The position numbers and the translations under genes are program-made. The notes under the pieces were generated by a model. The model was not told where the DNA came from. It searched no databases and saw nothing but the letters and a program-made list of their open reading frames with translations. Positions 1-9,340 of a stretch of DNA of 64,000 nucleotides are shown piece by piece; positions within the stretch are counted from its first letter, which is position 1; each line of letters opens with the position of its first letter. Source of the DNA: Candidatus Blautia intestinavium (lineage in GTDB: Bacteria > Bacillota > Clostridia > Lachnospirales > Lachnospiraceae); contig DXGV01000036.1 of NCBI GenBank assembly GCA_019113745.1, positions 1 to 64,000 on the forward strand. The letters run 5' to 3'.

Positions 1-83
1 GGAAAAGTGGTTCGCATCGTTGGCAAAGTGCAGTTGCCGACCGGTACAGCCAACCGGCAAGGCGGTACTCTTGTTTCGGCAGG

Positions 84-296
84 GTGGTACAGTTAGACCG
101 TGCAGATGGTACTAATTCACCGTTATTTACAGCTGTGGCTGAGATTGTGCATAAATGCGGTTTTGCTACGAATTCTACTTTCAACCGCAATTTTAAGCAG
201 ATTATGGGGGTGACTCCGATAAAATGGAAACAAAGGCCGGAAAATTACGAGCAGAGATTATTGGATTTTAACATTCATACAGAAGAAGGATGGTAG
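84..296 (+). pseudogene. AraC-family regulator, C-terminal remnant
   Basis: The reading frame encodes the second helix-turn-helix of an AraC/XylS DNA-binding domain: residues around EIVHKCGFATNSTFNRNFK followed by GVTPIKW, where the family normally ends. The only available start is a GTG without a ribosome site, and the frame upstream to base 1 has no recognisable regulator sequence, so the sensor domain and first helix-turn-helix are absent or lie scrambled outside the window. It is followed by another relic (permease fragment) and then lacZ, which suggests a decayed galactoside-uptake locus. It could be the tail of an intact gene crossing the window edge, but the loss of homology just upstream argues for a remnant. 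Confidence 0.55.
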
Positions 297-329
297 ATCG
301 ACATATTTTTTGCATAAAAGATATAATGA

Positions 330-470
330 TACATAACTACTATTACAGGGCATATGACAGACTACGGTATGCTGATGTGCGGAGTACTGTTCTGTTCGAT
401 TCCTACCATGATCGTATTTTTTGTACTGCAGAAACAGTTTGCGGAAGGAATCACCGGAGCGGTGAAATAA
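330..470 (+). pseudogene. MalG-type sugar ABC permease, 3' remnant
   Basis: A stop-to-stop frame ends at TAA 468-470. Its last ~40 residues match the C-terminus of carbohydrate ABC permeases: a DYGMLMCGVLF membrane segment, then SIPTMIVFFVLQKQF and the family-typical ending AEGITGAVK. The conserved EAA loop and all earlier membrane segments are missing, and a stop lies just upstream (327-329), so this is the tail of a deleted gene. The intact permease at 21823-22647 ends in the comparable QKQFIEGVAMTGGK. The fragment lies immediately before the lacZ ribosome site, which suggests the importer once co-transcribed with lacZ was lost. Confidence 0.6.
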
Positions 471-487
471 AACAAGGAGGAAAGCAG

Positions 488-3400
488 ATGGACTTTTTTG
501 ATTACGCGCTTGTAAAGAATCCGGAATATTTTTGCGATAAAAGACTGATGGCCCATTCGGATCACAGATATTATGTCTCCGTACAGGAAATGGAGGAGGG
601 GGAAAGCTCTTTTTGCAAAAGTCTGAACGGATTGTGGAAATTTCATTATGCCCGGAATTACGAGGCGACGGTAAAAGGATTTGAAAAAGAAGATTACTGC
701 TGTAAAGACTGGGAAGATATCTATGTCCCCGCCCATATCCAGATGGAGGGGTATGACGCGCCTCAGTATGCCAACGTGCAGTACCCGTGGGAAGGCCATG
801 AGGATATAGGCCCGGGAGAGATTCCCTGGCATTTCAATCCTGTCGCAAGTTATGTGAAATATTTTAACATCCCGGAGAATATGCGGGGGAAACGTATCTT
901 TATTTCTTTCCAGGGCGCGGAGAGCGGGCTGGCGTTATGGCTGAACGGTCATTTTGCAGGCTATAGTGAGGACTCTTTCACCCCGTCGGAGTTTGAACTG
1001 ACAGATTATGTGAAAGAGGGGGAGAACAAACTGGCGGCGCAGGTCTTCAAATGGACTTCCGGAAGCTGGTGCGAGGATCAGGATTTTTATCGTTTCTCCG
1101 GTATTTACAGAGATGTTTATCTGTATACTGTCCCGGAGGTGCATGTGAGGGATCTGGAAATTCGCGCAATTCCCGATGAATCTCTGGACAGCGGAGAACT
1201 TGAAGTAAAGATGAATCTATGGGGCGCAGGCCGGATACGCGCGGTCCTGTCCGGATACGGGGAGATCTTCCAGGAGACGGAGTGCCTGGCGGATACGAAT
1301 GGAAAAATATCCATGAGCGTCAGACATCCCCGGCTGTGGAGCGCGGAAACTCCCTGGCTTTATGATCTTGTTATAGAAGTTTACGATAACGAAGGCGGCC
1401 TTCAGGAAGTGATCCCTGAGAAAGTCGGATTCCGCAGGTTTGAGATGAAAAACGGGATCATGATGCTGAACGGAAGGCGGATTGTCTTTAAAGGTGTGAA
1501 CCGGCACGAGTTCAGTTCCGTTACAGGAAGGAATGTTTCAGAAGAGGAGCTGCGACAGGATCTGTCGACAATGAAACGGAATAACATCAACGCGATCCGT
1601 ACCTGTCATTATCCCAACAGTTCCATGCTTTACCGGCTTTGCGATGAATACGGGCTTTATCTGATCGATGAAGTGAATCTGGAGTCGCATGGATCCTGGG
1701 ACAATATGGGGAAACCTCTGGACGAGTCTTTTGTGGTTCCCTACAATAAACCGGAATGGCTCAATATGATGCTGGACCGGACGAATTCCATGTATCAGAG
1801 AGACAAAAACCACCCGTCCATACTGATCTGGTCCTGTGGAAACGAATCCTTTGGAGGGAAGGATATCTTTGAGATGTCTCAGTTCCTGCGGAAAGCGGAT
1901 CCTTCCAGGCTTGTGCATTACGAGGGCGTATTCCGCGACAGGACATACAATGAAACGAGCGATATAGAAAGCCAGATGTATACTCCCGTAGAAAAGATCA
2001 GAGAATTTCTGACAAAGGACGACAGTAAGCCGTTTATCTGCTGCGAGTACGCCCATGCCATGGGAAATTCCTGCGGAGCCATGCACAAGTATACGGATCT
2101 GGCTGATACGGAGCCAAAATATCAGGGCGGTTTTATCTGGGATTATATAGACCAGACGATTTATAAAAAAGACCGTTACGGCAGGGAGTTTCAGGCATAC
2201 GGAGGAGATTTTGGAGAACGTCCCACGGATTATAATTTTTGCGCCAATGGTATTGTATACGGAGGCGACAGATCCGAATCCCCCAAAATGCAGGAAGTTA
2301 AATATAATTATCAGGGAATAAAAGCGGAGCCGGATGCGACTTCTGTGATAATAAAGAATAAGAATCTTTTTATAAACACGGACAGTTACATCTGTAAAGT
2401 GACAGTTGCCAGGGATGGACGGGAGATCCGGAGAGGAACGCTGGAAACCTCCGTAGAGCCTCTCGGTGAAAAAACCTACCGTCTGCCTTTCGAAAAAGAA
2501 ACGCTTCCCGGAGAGTATACAGTAACCGTGTCTTTCCATCTGAAAGAAGAAACCATATGGGCGGAAGCCGGATATGAGATTGCTTTCGGACAATATGTAT
2601 ACTCTGTGGAAAAAGAGGATAAGCCGGTTGCGCAAAAGAAAATCAGGGTGATCAGAAACTACCATAATCTTGGCGTCAGGGGAGATGAGTTCGAAGCGGT
2701 TTTTTCTTATCTGAACGGAGGGCTGGCGTCTTACAAATATGGCGGGAGAGAAATGATCGAAGCAATTCCGCGGCCGAATTTCTGGAGAGCGCCGACAGAT
2801 AACGACTGCGGCAATCTGATGCCTATGCGTTACAGTCAGTGGAAAATTGCCAGTATGTATCTGAACCATAAGGATTTCAGAAAAGGAACCTACGATACAG
2901 TGCTGCTGCCCGAAGTTGAAGAGGGAGAAGAGACTGTAAAAATCATGTTTACCTATATCATGCCCACCAATCCTGTGGCATCCTGCTGTCTGTCCTATGA
3001 GGTGGCCGGAGATGGAAAAATCAGGACTACTCTGAAATATGATCCTGTAAAAGAACTGGGAGACATGCCGGAATTTGGAGTTATGTTTAAGCTGAACGCA
3101 GATTACAGCAATATTGAATGGTATGGACTGGGCGCTGAATCCACTTATGCCGACCGAAAAAAAGGAGCAAAGCTGGGAATTTACAGGAGTACTGTTTCGG
3201 AGAGCGTGGAGAGATATGTTGTTCCGCAGGAATGTGGAGCAAAAGAAGAGGTACGCTGGGCGAAGGTCACAGACCGGAAGGGCAGAGGAATGTTATTTGA
3301 AATGGATAAAGCCAGCGGGCCTATGATGTTTTCCGCTCTTCCCTACACGCCCCATGAGATGGAAAACGCAATGCATCCCTATGAACTGCCCCGGATACAT

Positions 3401-3535
3401 TATACTGTGATCCGCGCTGCAAAAGCGCAGATGGGAGTGGCGGGAGACGATGCCTGGGGCGCATGCACCCATCCGGAATATCTGTTAAACACAGATAAAG
3501 AAATGACGTTCAGCTTTTTGTTTAAAGGATTGTAA
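488..3535 (+). CDS. lacZ: beta-galactosidase, GH2 (LacZ type)
   Basis: A 1015-residue enzyme hydrolysing terminal beta-galactosides such as lactose, predicted cytoplasmic (no signal peptide). Domain order is the standard large LacZ: jelly-roll sugar-binding domain, two immunoglobulin-like domains flanking a TIM barrel, and the C-terminal small-chain domain. The acid/base Glu is E453 in WSCGNES and the nucleophile is E520 in CCEYAHAMGNS. The frame is open further upstream (from 290), but the ATG at 488 follows AAGGAGG at the right distance and begins with the expected N-terminus, while the upstream part overlaps the permease relic. Length is normal for the family. No promoter of its own is evident, and a terminator follows. 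Confidence 0.95.
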   Translation: MDFFDYALVKNPEYFCDKRLMAHSDHRYYVSVQEMEEGESSFCKSLNGLWKFHYARNYEATVKGFEKEDYCCKDWEDIYVPAHIQMEGYDAPQYANVQYPWEGHEDIGPGEIPWHFNPVASYVKYFNIPENMRGKRIFISFQGAESGLALWLNGHFAGYSEDSFTPSEFELTDYVKEGENKLAAQVFKWTSGSWCEDQDFYRFSGIYRDVYLYTVPEVHVRDLEIRAIPDESLDSGELEVKMNLWGAGRIRAVLSGYGEIFQETECLADTNGKISMSVRHPRLWSAETPWLYDLVIEVYDNEGGLQEVIPEKVGFRRFEMKNGIMMLNGRRIVFKGVNRHEFSSVTGRNVSEEELRQDLSTMKRNNINAIRTCHYPNSSMLYRLCDEYGLYLIDEVNLESHGSWDNMGKPLDESFVVPYNKPEWLNMMLDRTNSMYQRDKNHPSILIWSCGNESFGGKDIFEMSQFLRKADPSRLVHYEGVFRDRTYNETSDIESQMYTPVEKIREFLTKDDSKPFICCEYAHAMGNSCGAMHKYTDLADTEPKYQGGFIWDYIDQTIYKKDRYGREFQAYGGDFGERPTDYNFCANGIVYGGDRSESPKMQEVKYNYQGIKAEPDATSVIIKNKNLFINTDSYICKVTVARDGREIRRGTLETSVEPLGEKTYRLPFEKETLPGEYTVTVSFHLKEETIWAEAGYEIAFGQYVYSVEKEDKPVAQKKIRVIRNYHNLGVRGDEFEAVFSYLNGGLASYKYGGREMIEAIPRPNFWRAPTDNDCGNLMPMRYSQWKIASMYLNHKDFRKGTYDTVLLPEVEEGEETVKIMFTYIMPTNPVASCCLSYEVAGDGKIRTTLKYDPVKELGDMPEFGVMFKLNADYSNIEWYGLGAESTYADRKKGAKLGIYRSTVSESVERYVVPQECGAKEEVRWAKVTDRKGRGMLFEMDKASGPMMFSALPYTPHEMENAMHPYELPRIHYTVIRAAKAQMGVAGDDAWGACTHPEYLLNTDKEMTFSFLFKGL

Positions 3536-3555
3536 GATTAAGAATAAGAAAAGTG

Positions 3556-3600
3556 GGGGCTGCCGCATTAACTTGAACTGCGACAGCCCCTTTGTCTTTT
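3556..3600 (+). terminator. Rho-independent terminator after lacZ
   Basis: The arms GGGGCTG-CGCA and TGCG-CAGCCCC pair around an 11-base loop, each side with one unpaired base, and are followed by a T-rich stretch. It separates lacZ from the ABC/two-component cluster. Confidence 0.75.
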
Positions 3601-3678
3601 GAAAAAAATATCCATCCTTATAAATTCCTTAGAATTGTTTTTTATACTGATCGTACAAAAAGAGTTCAGGAGGAAAAA

Positions 3679-4380
3679 ATGGAACAGGATATACTTGTAA
3701 TAAAAAATTTGTCCAAGGAGTTTAAAGGGCAAAAAGTGCTGGAGGACATTACCATGCATATTCCGGAAAACTGTGTATACGGGCTTCTTGGGCCCAACGG
3801 CGCGGGAAAATCCACCCTGCTGAAAATGATCACAGGGCTTTTAAGGCCCAGTTCAGGAGCGGTATTTTTCCGGGGGCATAAGTGGACGCGGGCGGATCTG
3901 GCGGAGATCGGGGCGCTGATCGAAACGCCGCCCATCTATGAAAATCTTACCGCCTGGGAGAATATGAAAGTCCGGGCGCTGCTTCTGGGAGTGGCTGACG
4001 AGAGGATTCATGAGGTATTAAAGCTGACGGATATTGCAGACACAGGTAAGAAAAAAGCAGGCAGGTTTTCCATAGGGATGAAGCAGAGACTGGGGATCGC
4101 CCTTGCGCTTTTAAATCATCCCAGGCTGCTGGTGCTGGACGAGCCCATCAACGGTCTGGACCCGGTGGGGATACAGGAGCTCCGCAGGCTGATACGGAGC
4201 TTTCCGGAAAAGGGGATCACGGTAATCCTTTCCAGCCATATTCTCAGCGAGATCCGTCAGACGGCGGATTATATCGGGATCATCACGGACGGCAGACTGG
4301 GCTTTGAGGGAAGAGCGGAGGAACAGGAAGATCTGGAAGGGTTGTTTATGAAGGTGGCGGCGAAAGGAGGAGACAGATGA
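3679..4380 (+). CDS. ABC transporter ATPase, bacitracin/lantibiotic-immunity type
   Basis: A 233-residue ATPase of the BcrA/LanF group. Visible motifs are Walker A GPNGAGKST (about residues 38-46), signature FSIGMKQRLG and Walker B LLVLDEPINGLDP, with a switch histidine in ILSSHIL. The ATG at 3679 has AGGAGGAAAAA just upstream; earlier in-frame starts lack a ribosome site. The stop overlaps the next permease by 4 bases, so the ATPase and two permeases are translationally coupled. With the downstream two-component genes this forms a LanFEG-RK-like unit that probably removes a membrane-active peptide from the cell surface. The substrate cannot be told from sequence and no lantibiotic biosynthesis gene is nearby. 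Confidence 0.88.
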   Translation: MEQDILVIKNLSKEFKGQKVLEDITMHIPENCVYGLLGPNGAGKSTLLKMITGLLRPSSGAVFFRGHKWTRADLAEIGALIETPPIYENLTAWENMKVRALLLGVADERIHEVLKLTDIADTGKKKAGRFSIGMKQRLGIALALLNHPRLLVLDEPINGLDPVGIQELRRLIRSFPEKGITVILSSHILSEIRQTADYIGIITDGRLGFEGRAEEQEDLEGLFMKVAAKGGDR

Positions 4381-5147
4381 TGAGAGATTTCTTTGCGGCG
4401 GAAAAATTAAAATACCGCCATACATCTTTGAAATGGATCACAGTCGTCATGCCTCTTGTCACTGTGTTTCTTACCGTGTGGCTGACTCACATCTACTTTG
4501 CGGTTGACAGCTATAACTGGTGGTATACGGGATTGTATCCCGGTTTTCTGGGAATTATCTGCAGTATGATCGGCGGAAAAGATATGCGGAAAAAGAATTA
4601 TACGATCTGGCCTCTTCCCTGCAGTATGAAAAAGATATGGGACGCGAAAATACTTGTAGGAGCCATGATCTCCGGGTTTGCCATGGCTTTTGTGGTACTT
4701 TTTACCATTGCCGCGGGAATGATACTGGAAAAAGTCCTGCATGTACAGTTTATTTTTGCACCTTCCCTGGAAATGCAGATCGTGGCGGGGGTTATTATAT
4801 GGATAACCACGCTGTGGGAGATTCCTTTCTGCCTGTTTCTGTCACAGAAAATGGGAACCTTTCTGATGCTGGTCCTTCATATGGGATTTTATGTTGTTTT
4901 GTCGGCTTTTGTTTCTCTGAAGCCCTGGTTTCCTTTATTTCCGGGGGCTATCACCGCAAGACTGATGTGTCCTGTTCTGGGCGTGCTGCCTAACGGCCTG
5001 ATCCTTCAGCCCGGGCAGATGACTTATTCGCCGGGACTTGCCGAAATAAACAGTCTGTTTATCGGGATTCCTGCGGCGCTGCTCTGGTTTGCCTTATTTT
5101 GGGCGGGGAGCAGAAGATGGTTTGAAAGGCAGGTGGCTTCAAAATGA
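4377..5147 (+). CDS. ABC permease, lantibiotic-immunity type (LanE-like)
   Basis: A 256-residue integral membrane protein with about six hydrophobic segments and the short N-terminal cytoplasmic start (FAAEKLKYRHTSLKWI) typical of LanE/MutE subunits. It starts within the stop of the ATPase gene (ATGA overlap) and overlaps the next permease by 4 bases. It should form one half of the membrane channel of the exporter. Assignment as the E rather than the G subunit rests on gene order and the N-terminal motif; the family level is solid. Confidence 0.82.
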   Translation: MMRDFFAAEKLKYRHTSLKWITVVMPLVTVFLTVWLTHIYFAVDSYNWWYTGLYPGFLGIICSMIGGKDMRKKNYTIWPLPCSMKKIWDAKILVGAMISGFAMAFVVLFTIAAGMILEKVLHVQFIFAPSLEMQIVAGVIIWITTLWEIPFCLFLSQKMGTFLMLVLHMGFYVVLSAFVSLKPWFPLFPGAITARLMCPVLGVLPNGLILQPGQMTYSPGLAEINSLFIGIPAALLWFALFWAGSRRWFERQVASK

Positions 5148-5914
5148 AGGCTTTGATCAGGGGAATGAGAGGAGAGTTTCTGAAAATGAGACATACTTTT
5201 CTGCCTCTTCTTCATATAGGAGTTCCGGTGTCCGGATGTGCGGTATTTTTGTTGTATTACCGGTTTTCTGATTGGGACGAGATGAACCGGATATCCGGGT
5301 ATACCCAGGTGATCGGCGTTGCCCTGCCGTTTCTGGTAAGTATTGTATGCGCGGGAAACATACGGCTGGAGGAACAGAACCATTTTCAGGTTCTTCTGGG
5401 AGGCTGGAAGGCAAAATGGAAAGGCCTGACGGTAAAATACCTGGTACTGGCGGGAATGGGACTGCTGACTATAACCGGAGCCCTGGCGCTTTTTGGGGCG
5501 GGATCGTGGCTTTTACTTCCGGCTTTTGGAGAAGGGAAAAGTTTTGCGGCAGGAATGTATCTTCCTCTGGTAGCGGCGCTTTTTCTGGGAAGCCTTCCCC
5601 TGTATCTGGAGCACCTGTTTCTGAATCTGGCGTTCTCCGGAACCGTGTCCCAGTGCGTGGGAGTGGCTCAGTTTTTGCTGTCCGCTTTGTTTCTTACAGG
5701 TCTGGGTGAGGGAAGATGGCGGTTCTTTCCCTGTACATGGAGCGCAAGAGGAGCGATGCTGGCGCTGAGCGGCATATATCAGGAGAATCCGGGAGATGTA
5801 TATTTTGCGGAACTGCAGCAGACGGTTTTTATCTGTCTGTTGCTCCTGGCCTTTATCTGTGTCATAATTGGTCTGTGGTATCACTATTTTGAAGGAAGGC
5901 AGTGCAATGATTGA
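5144..5914 (+). CDS. ABC permease, lantibiotic-immunity type (LanG-like)
   Basis: A second 256-residue membrane subunit with the related N-terminus RGEFLKMRHTFLPLLH and about six membrane spans. It shares length and layout with the preceding permease, consistent with the paired E and G subunits of self-immunity transporters. It overlaps its upstream partner by 4 bases and the downstream response-regulator start by 8 bases, so all five genes read as one transcript. Confidence 0.82.
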   Translation: MKALIRGMRGEFLKMRHTFLPLLHIGVPVSGCAVFLLYYRFSDWDEMNRISGYTQVIGVALPFLVSIVCAGNIRLEEQNHFQVLLGGWKAKWKGLTVKYLVLAGMGLLTITGALALFGAGSWLLLPAFGEGKSFAAGMYLPLVAALFLGSLPLYLEHLFLNLAFSGTVSQCVGVAQFLLSALFLTGLGEGRWRFFPCTWSARGAMLALSGIYQENPGDVYFAELQQTVFICLLLLAFICVIIGLWYHYFEGRQCND

Positions 5915-6566
5915 AATACTGGCGATAGACGACGACAGGGGAATCCTGGAAGTAATCCGGAAGGCTCTGTCCAGATCAGGATATATGGTGACGGCTCTGG
6001 ATGATCCTTTAAAACTGGATGAAAGTTCTCTGGGAAAATACCAGCTGATCCTGCTGGATGTGATGATGCCGGGAACAGACGGTTTCAGCCTGTGCCGGAA
6101 GATCAGGACTCAGGTGGACTGTCCGATTCTGTTTCTTACTGCAAAAACAGAAGAAAAAGACCTGATGGAAGGTCTTGGGATCGGTGGAGACGATTATATT
6201 ACAAAACCTTTTGGTATCGGAGAACTGAGGGCAAGAGTGGCCGCTCATATCCGCCGGGAAAACAGAGAGAAAAGACATGCCCTCTGTATCGGCGAAGTGC
6301 GTTTTTCGCTGCAGGAGAGAAAGATTTTCTGTCGGGATGCGGAGATTGCGTTTACAAAAGCGGAATACGGTATCTGCGAATTTCTGGCGCTGAACCGTGG
6401 ACAGGTGTTTTCCAAAGAACGGATTTTAGAGCATGTATTCGGATATGACGGCGACAGCAGCGACTCGGCGATCACGGAGCATGTAAAAAATATACGGGCG
6501 AAATTTCAAAAGTTTGAGATAAATCCAATTGAGACAGTATGGGGGATCGGATATCGGTGGAAATAA
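5907..6566 (+). CDS. OmpR-family response regulator
   Basis: A 219-residue two-component regulator. The receiver domain has the acidic pocket D8-D10, phosphoacceptor D51 in LILLDVMMPG and the ITKPF lysine. The C-terminal winged helix ends with the usual VWGIGYRW. The start chosen is ATG 5907, which gives the canonical MIEILAIDDD start and has GAAGGAAGG upstream; the longer frame would add 13 atypical residues. By position it should respond to the kinase that follows and drive the upstream transporter genes, as in NisRK/SpaRK-like immunity systems. Confidence 0.92.
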   Translation: MIEILAIDDDRGILEVIRKALSRSGYMVTALDDPLKLDESSLGKYQLILLDVMMPGTDGFSLCRKIRTQVDCPILFLTAKTEEKDLMEGLGIGGDDYITKPFGIGELRARVAAHIRRENREKRHALCIGEVRFSLQERKIFCRDAEIAFTKAEYGICEFLALNRGQVFSKERILEHVFGYDGDSSDSAITEHVKNIRAKFQKFEINPIETVWGIGYRWK

Positions 6567-8035
6567 AAAAGAAACAGAAAACATTGTCGGGACTGTTTTT
6601 AAAATTTGCAGTTTTATTCTGCGTAAATACGGTTCTGATCATTGCCGGGAATATTCTTCTGGCTCTTATCTTCGCCTATGCCGGATTGACGCTGCCCGCA
6701 AATTACGCGGAAAATCGGTTAACAGAATACACCGGGGAGATCCGGAGCGCCGGAAACTCGCCGGAAAAGTGGATTCCTGCAGGCTGTTCATACGGAATAT
6801 TTGACGGGGAAGGAAACTGGATTTCGGGAGATTTTACGGAAGAAGAAAGGAAGACGGCATGGACAAAGTATAAAAATGAAAATATATATGCTTCTTCGGG
6901 AAATTATTATCGTTTTATCCGGCAGGAGAACGGCAATGTCTGCATTGTCCGGTACGATCTGTATATGAAATATTCCTGGGATGCGCTGAACCGTATTCTG
7001 CCCAGACCGGAACTTTTGCTTTTTGTGCTGGACGGTGTGTTTTTTATCCTGAATGCCGTTTTTCTTTCCAGATATTTTGCCGGAAGGGTAAACAGGCAGC
7101 TTGAAGAACTGCGCGGGATCACAGAAAAGATTGGGTCAAACGATCTGGAATTTGAAACTCATCCTTCGGATATCCGGGAGATCGACGCAGTGATGTCGTC
7201 TCTTTCGCATATGAAAGAAACGCTCAGAGAATCTCTGACAGCGCAGTGGGATATGGAGCAACAGAAGCAGGAACAACTGGCTTCTCTGACTCATGATATC
7301 AAGACGCCCCTTACGATCATTAAGGGAAATGCGGAGCTTCTGGCGGAAGCCGGATTATCTCCGGAAAACAGAGAATGTACGGAATATATCCTGTCGAATG
7401 TGGGCGATATCGAAGGGTACCTGGAGCATATCAGGCAGGTACTTTATGGGATCAGCGAGGAACATAAGGAAACGACAGTTTCCTGTACCCGTATGGTTGA
7501 AATGCTCCGGCAGGCTGCGGCGCAGGTGGCAGCGGCAGAGAAGATTCCCGTTATCTTTGATATAGAAATACCGGAAGAAAAAGCAGCGAGGAAATCTGAA
7601 GAAATGGAACAATCCCGGGGAACGGGAATGGAAGTGACGCACAGGGGCGGTTTAAGTATGCCTGAAATGTCAGGCGGTGAAATTTCCTGTGTACCCGAGA
7701 GTATTCTTCGGGCGTGGAAAAATGTTCTCAGCAATGGCGCCGAGCGTACGGATAAAGAACTGGGGATAGAAGTAAGGATCAGGCTGTGTATCAGAGAAGG
7801 GCAGAAATATCTGGAGTCGGCCGTCCGCGATTATGGTCCGGGATTTTCCAGAAAGGATCTGGAATATGCATCCCGGGAGTTTTACAGTGGAGATACCAGC
7901 CGTCATGACAGGAAACATCAGGGACTGGGCCTCGCCATTGCAAAAAGATTTCTGGAGGAGCAGGGAGGACTGCTGAAATTCGGCAATCACAAAAAGGGAG
8001 GAGCCGAAGTAAAATGCCTGATCAGAGTAAACTGA
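6539..8035 (+). CDS. Sensor histidine kinase
   Basis: A 498-residue membrane kinase: first membrane segment about residues 20-50, an extracellular sensor of roughly 100 residues, second membrane segment about 158-180, a HAMP-like linker, dimerisation helix with phospho-acceptor H252 in SLTHDIKTPL, and an ATPase domain with the N box (NVLSNGAE), DYGPGFS and GLGLAIAKRF boxes. The start overlaps the response regulator by 28 bases; a GTG at 6557 is an alternative. A poorly conserved stretch of about 40 residues (590-630 bp before the N box) interrupts the usual spacing of the ATPase domain. It is likely the sensor for the peptide handled by the linked transporter. Confidence 0.9.
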   Translation: MGDRISVEIKKKQKTLSGLFLKFAVLFCVNTVLIIAGNILLALIFAYAGLTLPANYAENRLTEYTGEIRSAGNSPEKWIPAGCSYGIFDGEGNWISGDFTEEERKTAWTKYKNENIYASSGNYYRFIRQENGNVCIVRYDLYMKYSWDALNRILPRPELLLFVLDGVFFILNAVFLSRYFAGRVNRQLEELRGITEKIGSNDLEFETHPSDIREIDAVMSSLSHMKETLRESLTAQWDMEQQKQEQLASLTHDIKTPLTIIKGNAELLAEAGLSPENRECTEYILSNVGDIEGYLEHIRQVLYGISEEHKETTVSCTRMVEMLRQAAAQVAAAEKIPVIFDIEIPEEKAARKSEEMEQSRGTGMEVTHRGGLSMPEMSGGEISCVPESILRAWKNVLSNGAERTDKELGIEVRIRLCIREGQKYLESAVRDYGPGFSRKDLEYASREFYSGDTSRHDRKHQGLGLAIAKRFLEEQGGLLKFGNHKKGGAEVKCLIRVN

Positions 8036-8190
8036 GAAGAGATGTTTCAGAAAAGCTGACAGATGGCTATGAAAAGAACAGACGCGCGACATACCCTGAA
8101 ATCTCCGGATTTACGGCATTGCAACTGCCGGTTGACAGATTTTCAAGGGGGATTGGTGGCACGCAACCGGAAATTTTGCTAGAATCATAG
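8014..8190 (+). CDS. Possible small ORF after the kinase
   Basis: An ATG-started frame of 58 residues overlaps the last 22 bases of the kinase gene, with GGGAGGAG ten bases before its start. The product (beginning [10 protein letters not shown], ending PEILLES) matches no family I recognise and its second half looks like ordinary intergenic sequence. I list it because of the good ribosome site and translational overlap, but coding is doubtful. Confidence 0.2.
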   Translation: MPDQSKLRRDVSEKLTDGYEKNRRATYPEISGFTALQLPVDRFSRGIGGTQPEILLES

Positions 8191-8239
8191 CATAACAGAG
8201 GACGACAGTAAAAACTGCATCAGGAAAGGAAGGAACGAG

Positions 8240-9238
8240 ATGATACTAGCAGAAAAAATTTTAAACCTCCGTAAGCAAAACGGATGGTCCCAGGAGGAGC
8301 TTGCCGTGCAGCTCGGGGTATCCCGTCAGTCAGTATCGAAATGGGAAAGCGGAACGTCTATCCCAGATTTGGAAAGAATCATCAGGCTTAGTCAGATTTT
8401 TGAGGTCAGTACAGACTATCTTCTGAAAGAGGAGATGGAAAAACCGGAGACAGACCGCGAACCGGCGGTAGAAAGCGGAGTGGAAAATGAGGAAAGTCTG
8501 AAAAAAGTCTGCCCGGAAACGGCAGGAGAGTACCTGGAACTGATAAAAAAATATGCTCCCCGTGTGGCGGCTGCGGTAGCAGCCTGTATCTTTTCCCCGG
8601 TACCGCTGATCCTTCTGGCAGGAAATGCAGAACAGAAAAAAATTCCTATAAGCGAAGACATGGCCGGAGGGATCGGCACGATTATTATTTTGCTGATGAT
8701 CGCCTGTGCGGTGGCCGTATTTATTTCTTATGGAATGAAAATGGAGCCGTACGAATTTATAGAAAAAGAGAGCATTGCCACAGAATACGGAGTGGCGGGA
8801 CTTGCGCAGACCCGCAGGGACGATTTTGCAGGTATACATAGAAACTGTGTGATCTGCGGAGTAGTTCTCTGCATTATCAGTGCGATCCCGTTAATGATCG
8901 CCGCAGCGTTTGGGGCTCCGGATTTTGTGTATGTAAATCTTGCCGCCCTCATCCTTGTTCTGGTTGCATGCGGCGTGGCGCTGTTTGTCTGGTCCGGAAT
9001 GATCTACGACAGTTATCAGGCGCTTCTGGAAGAGGGAGAGTACTCCAGGGAAAAGAAACTCCAGAAGAAGAAAAATTCGCCTTTATCGGGAATATACTGG
9101 TGCCTGGTAACGGCTCTTTATCTGGGAGCCAGCTTTATAAGCGGGAAATGGGATATGACCTGGATCGTCTGGCCGGTGGCAGGAGTGTTGTTCGCTGCCG
9201 TACTTGGCGTGGCGAACGCAGTGCGTGGAAATAAATAA
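8240..9238 (+). CDS. XRE-family regulator with C-terminal membrane domain
   Basis: A 332-residue protein. Residues 1-60 are a helix-turn-helix of the Cro/C1 type ([23 protein letters not shown], then [20 protein letters not shown]). A charged linker leads to a hydrophobic second half with about five membrane segments (for example near 108-128, 145-165 and 215-250). Such anchored XRE proteins are common in Clostridia and usually of unknown target. The ribosome site AAAGGAAGGAACG precedes the ATG. It stands alone, between the kinase and a terminator, and its position could link it to the neighbouring peptide-defence genes, but nothing in sequence proves that. Confidence 0.85.
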   Translation: MILAEKILNLRKQNGWSQEELAVQLGVSRQSVSKWESGTSIPDLERIIRLSQIFEVSTDYLLKEEMEKPETDREPAVESGVENEESLKKVCPETAGEYLELIKKYAPRVAAAVAACIFSPVPLILLAGNAEQKKIPISEDMAGGIGTIIILLMIACAVAVFISYGMKMEPYEFIEKESIATEYGVAGLAQTRRDDFAGIHRNCVICGVVLCIISAIPLMIAAAFGAPDFVYVNLAALILVLVACGVALFVWSGMIYDSYQALLEEGEYSREKKLQKKKNSPLSGIYWCLVTALYLGASFISGKWDMTWIVWPVAGVLFAAVLGVANAVRGNK

Positions 9239-9280
9239 TTTGAAATAGTGTGAATCCTATGTAAAACAGATGAATGAAAC

Positions 9281-9319
9281 TTCTCCTGTAAGGTGGTGAA
9301 ATTACAGGGGAATTTTTTT
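9281..9319 (+). terminator. Terminator after the XRE gene
   Basis: The arms TTCTCCTGTAA and TTACAGGGGAA pair over a 10-base loop and run into seven T residues. Confidence 0.8.
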
Positions 9320-9340
9320 GTGGTTTTGCAGAAATAAATA

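Noticed and set aside
1538..2869. Long minus-strand frame (443 codons) inside lacZ
   Set aside because: It lies wholly antisense to a clear beta-galactosidase with catalytic residues, has no ribosome site and a translation with no family pattern.
8132..8185. Promoter from TTGACA (8132-8137) and TAGAAT (8180-8185) before the XRE gene
   Set aside because: The elements are 42 bases apart, far from the 16-18 required; no better pair is seen.
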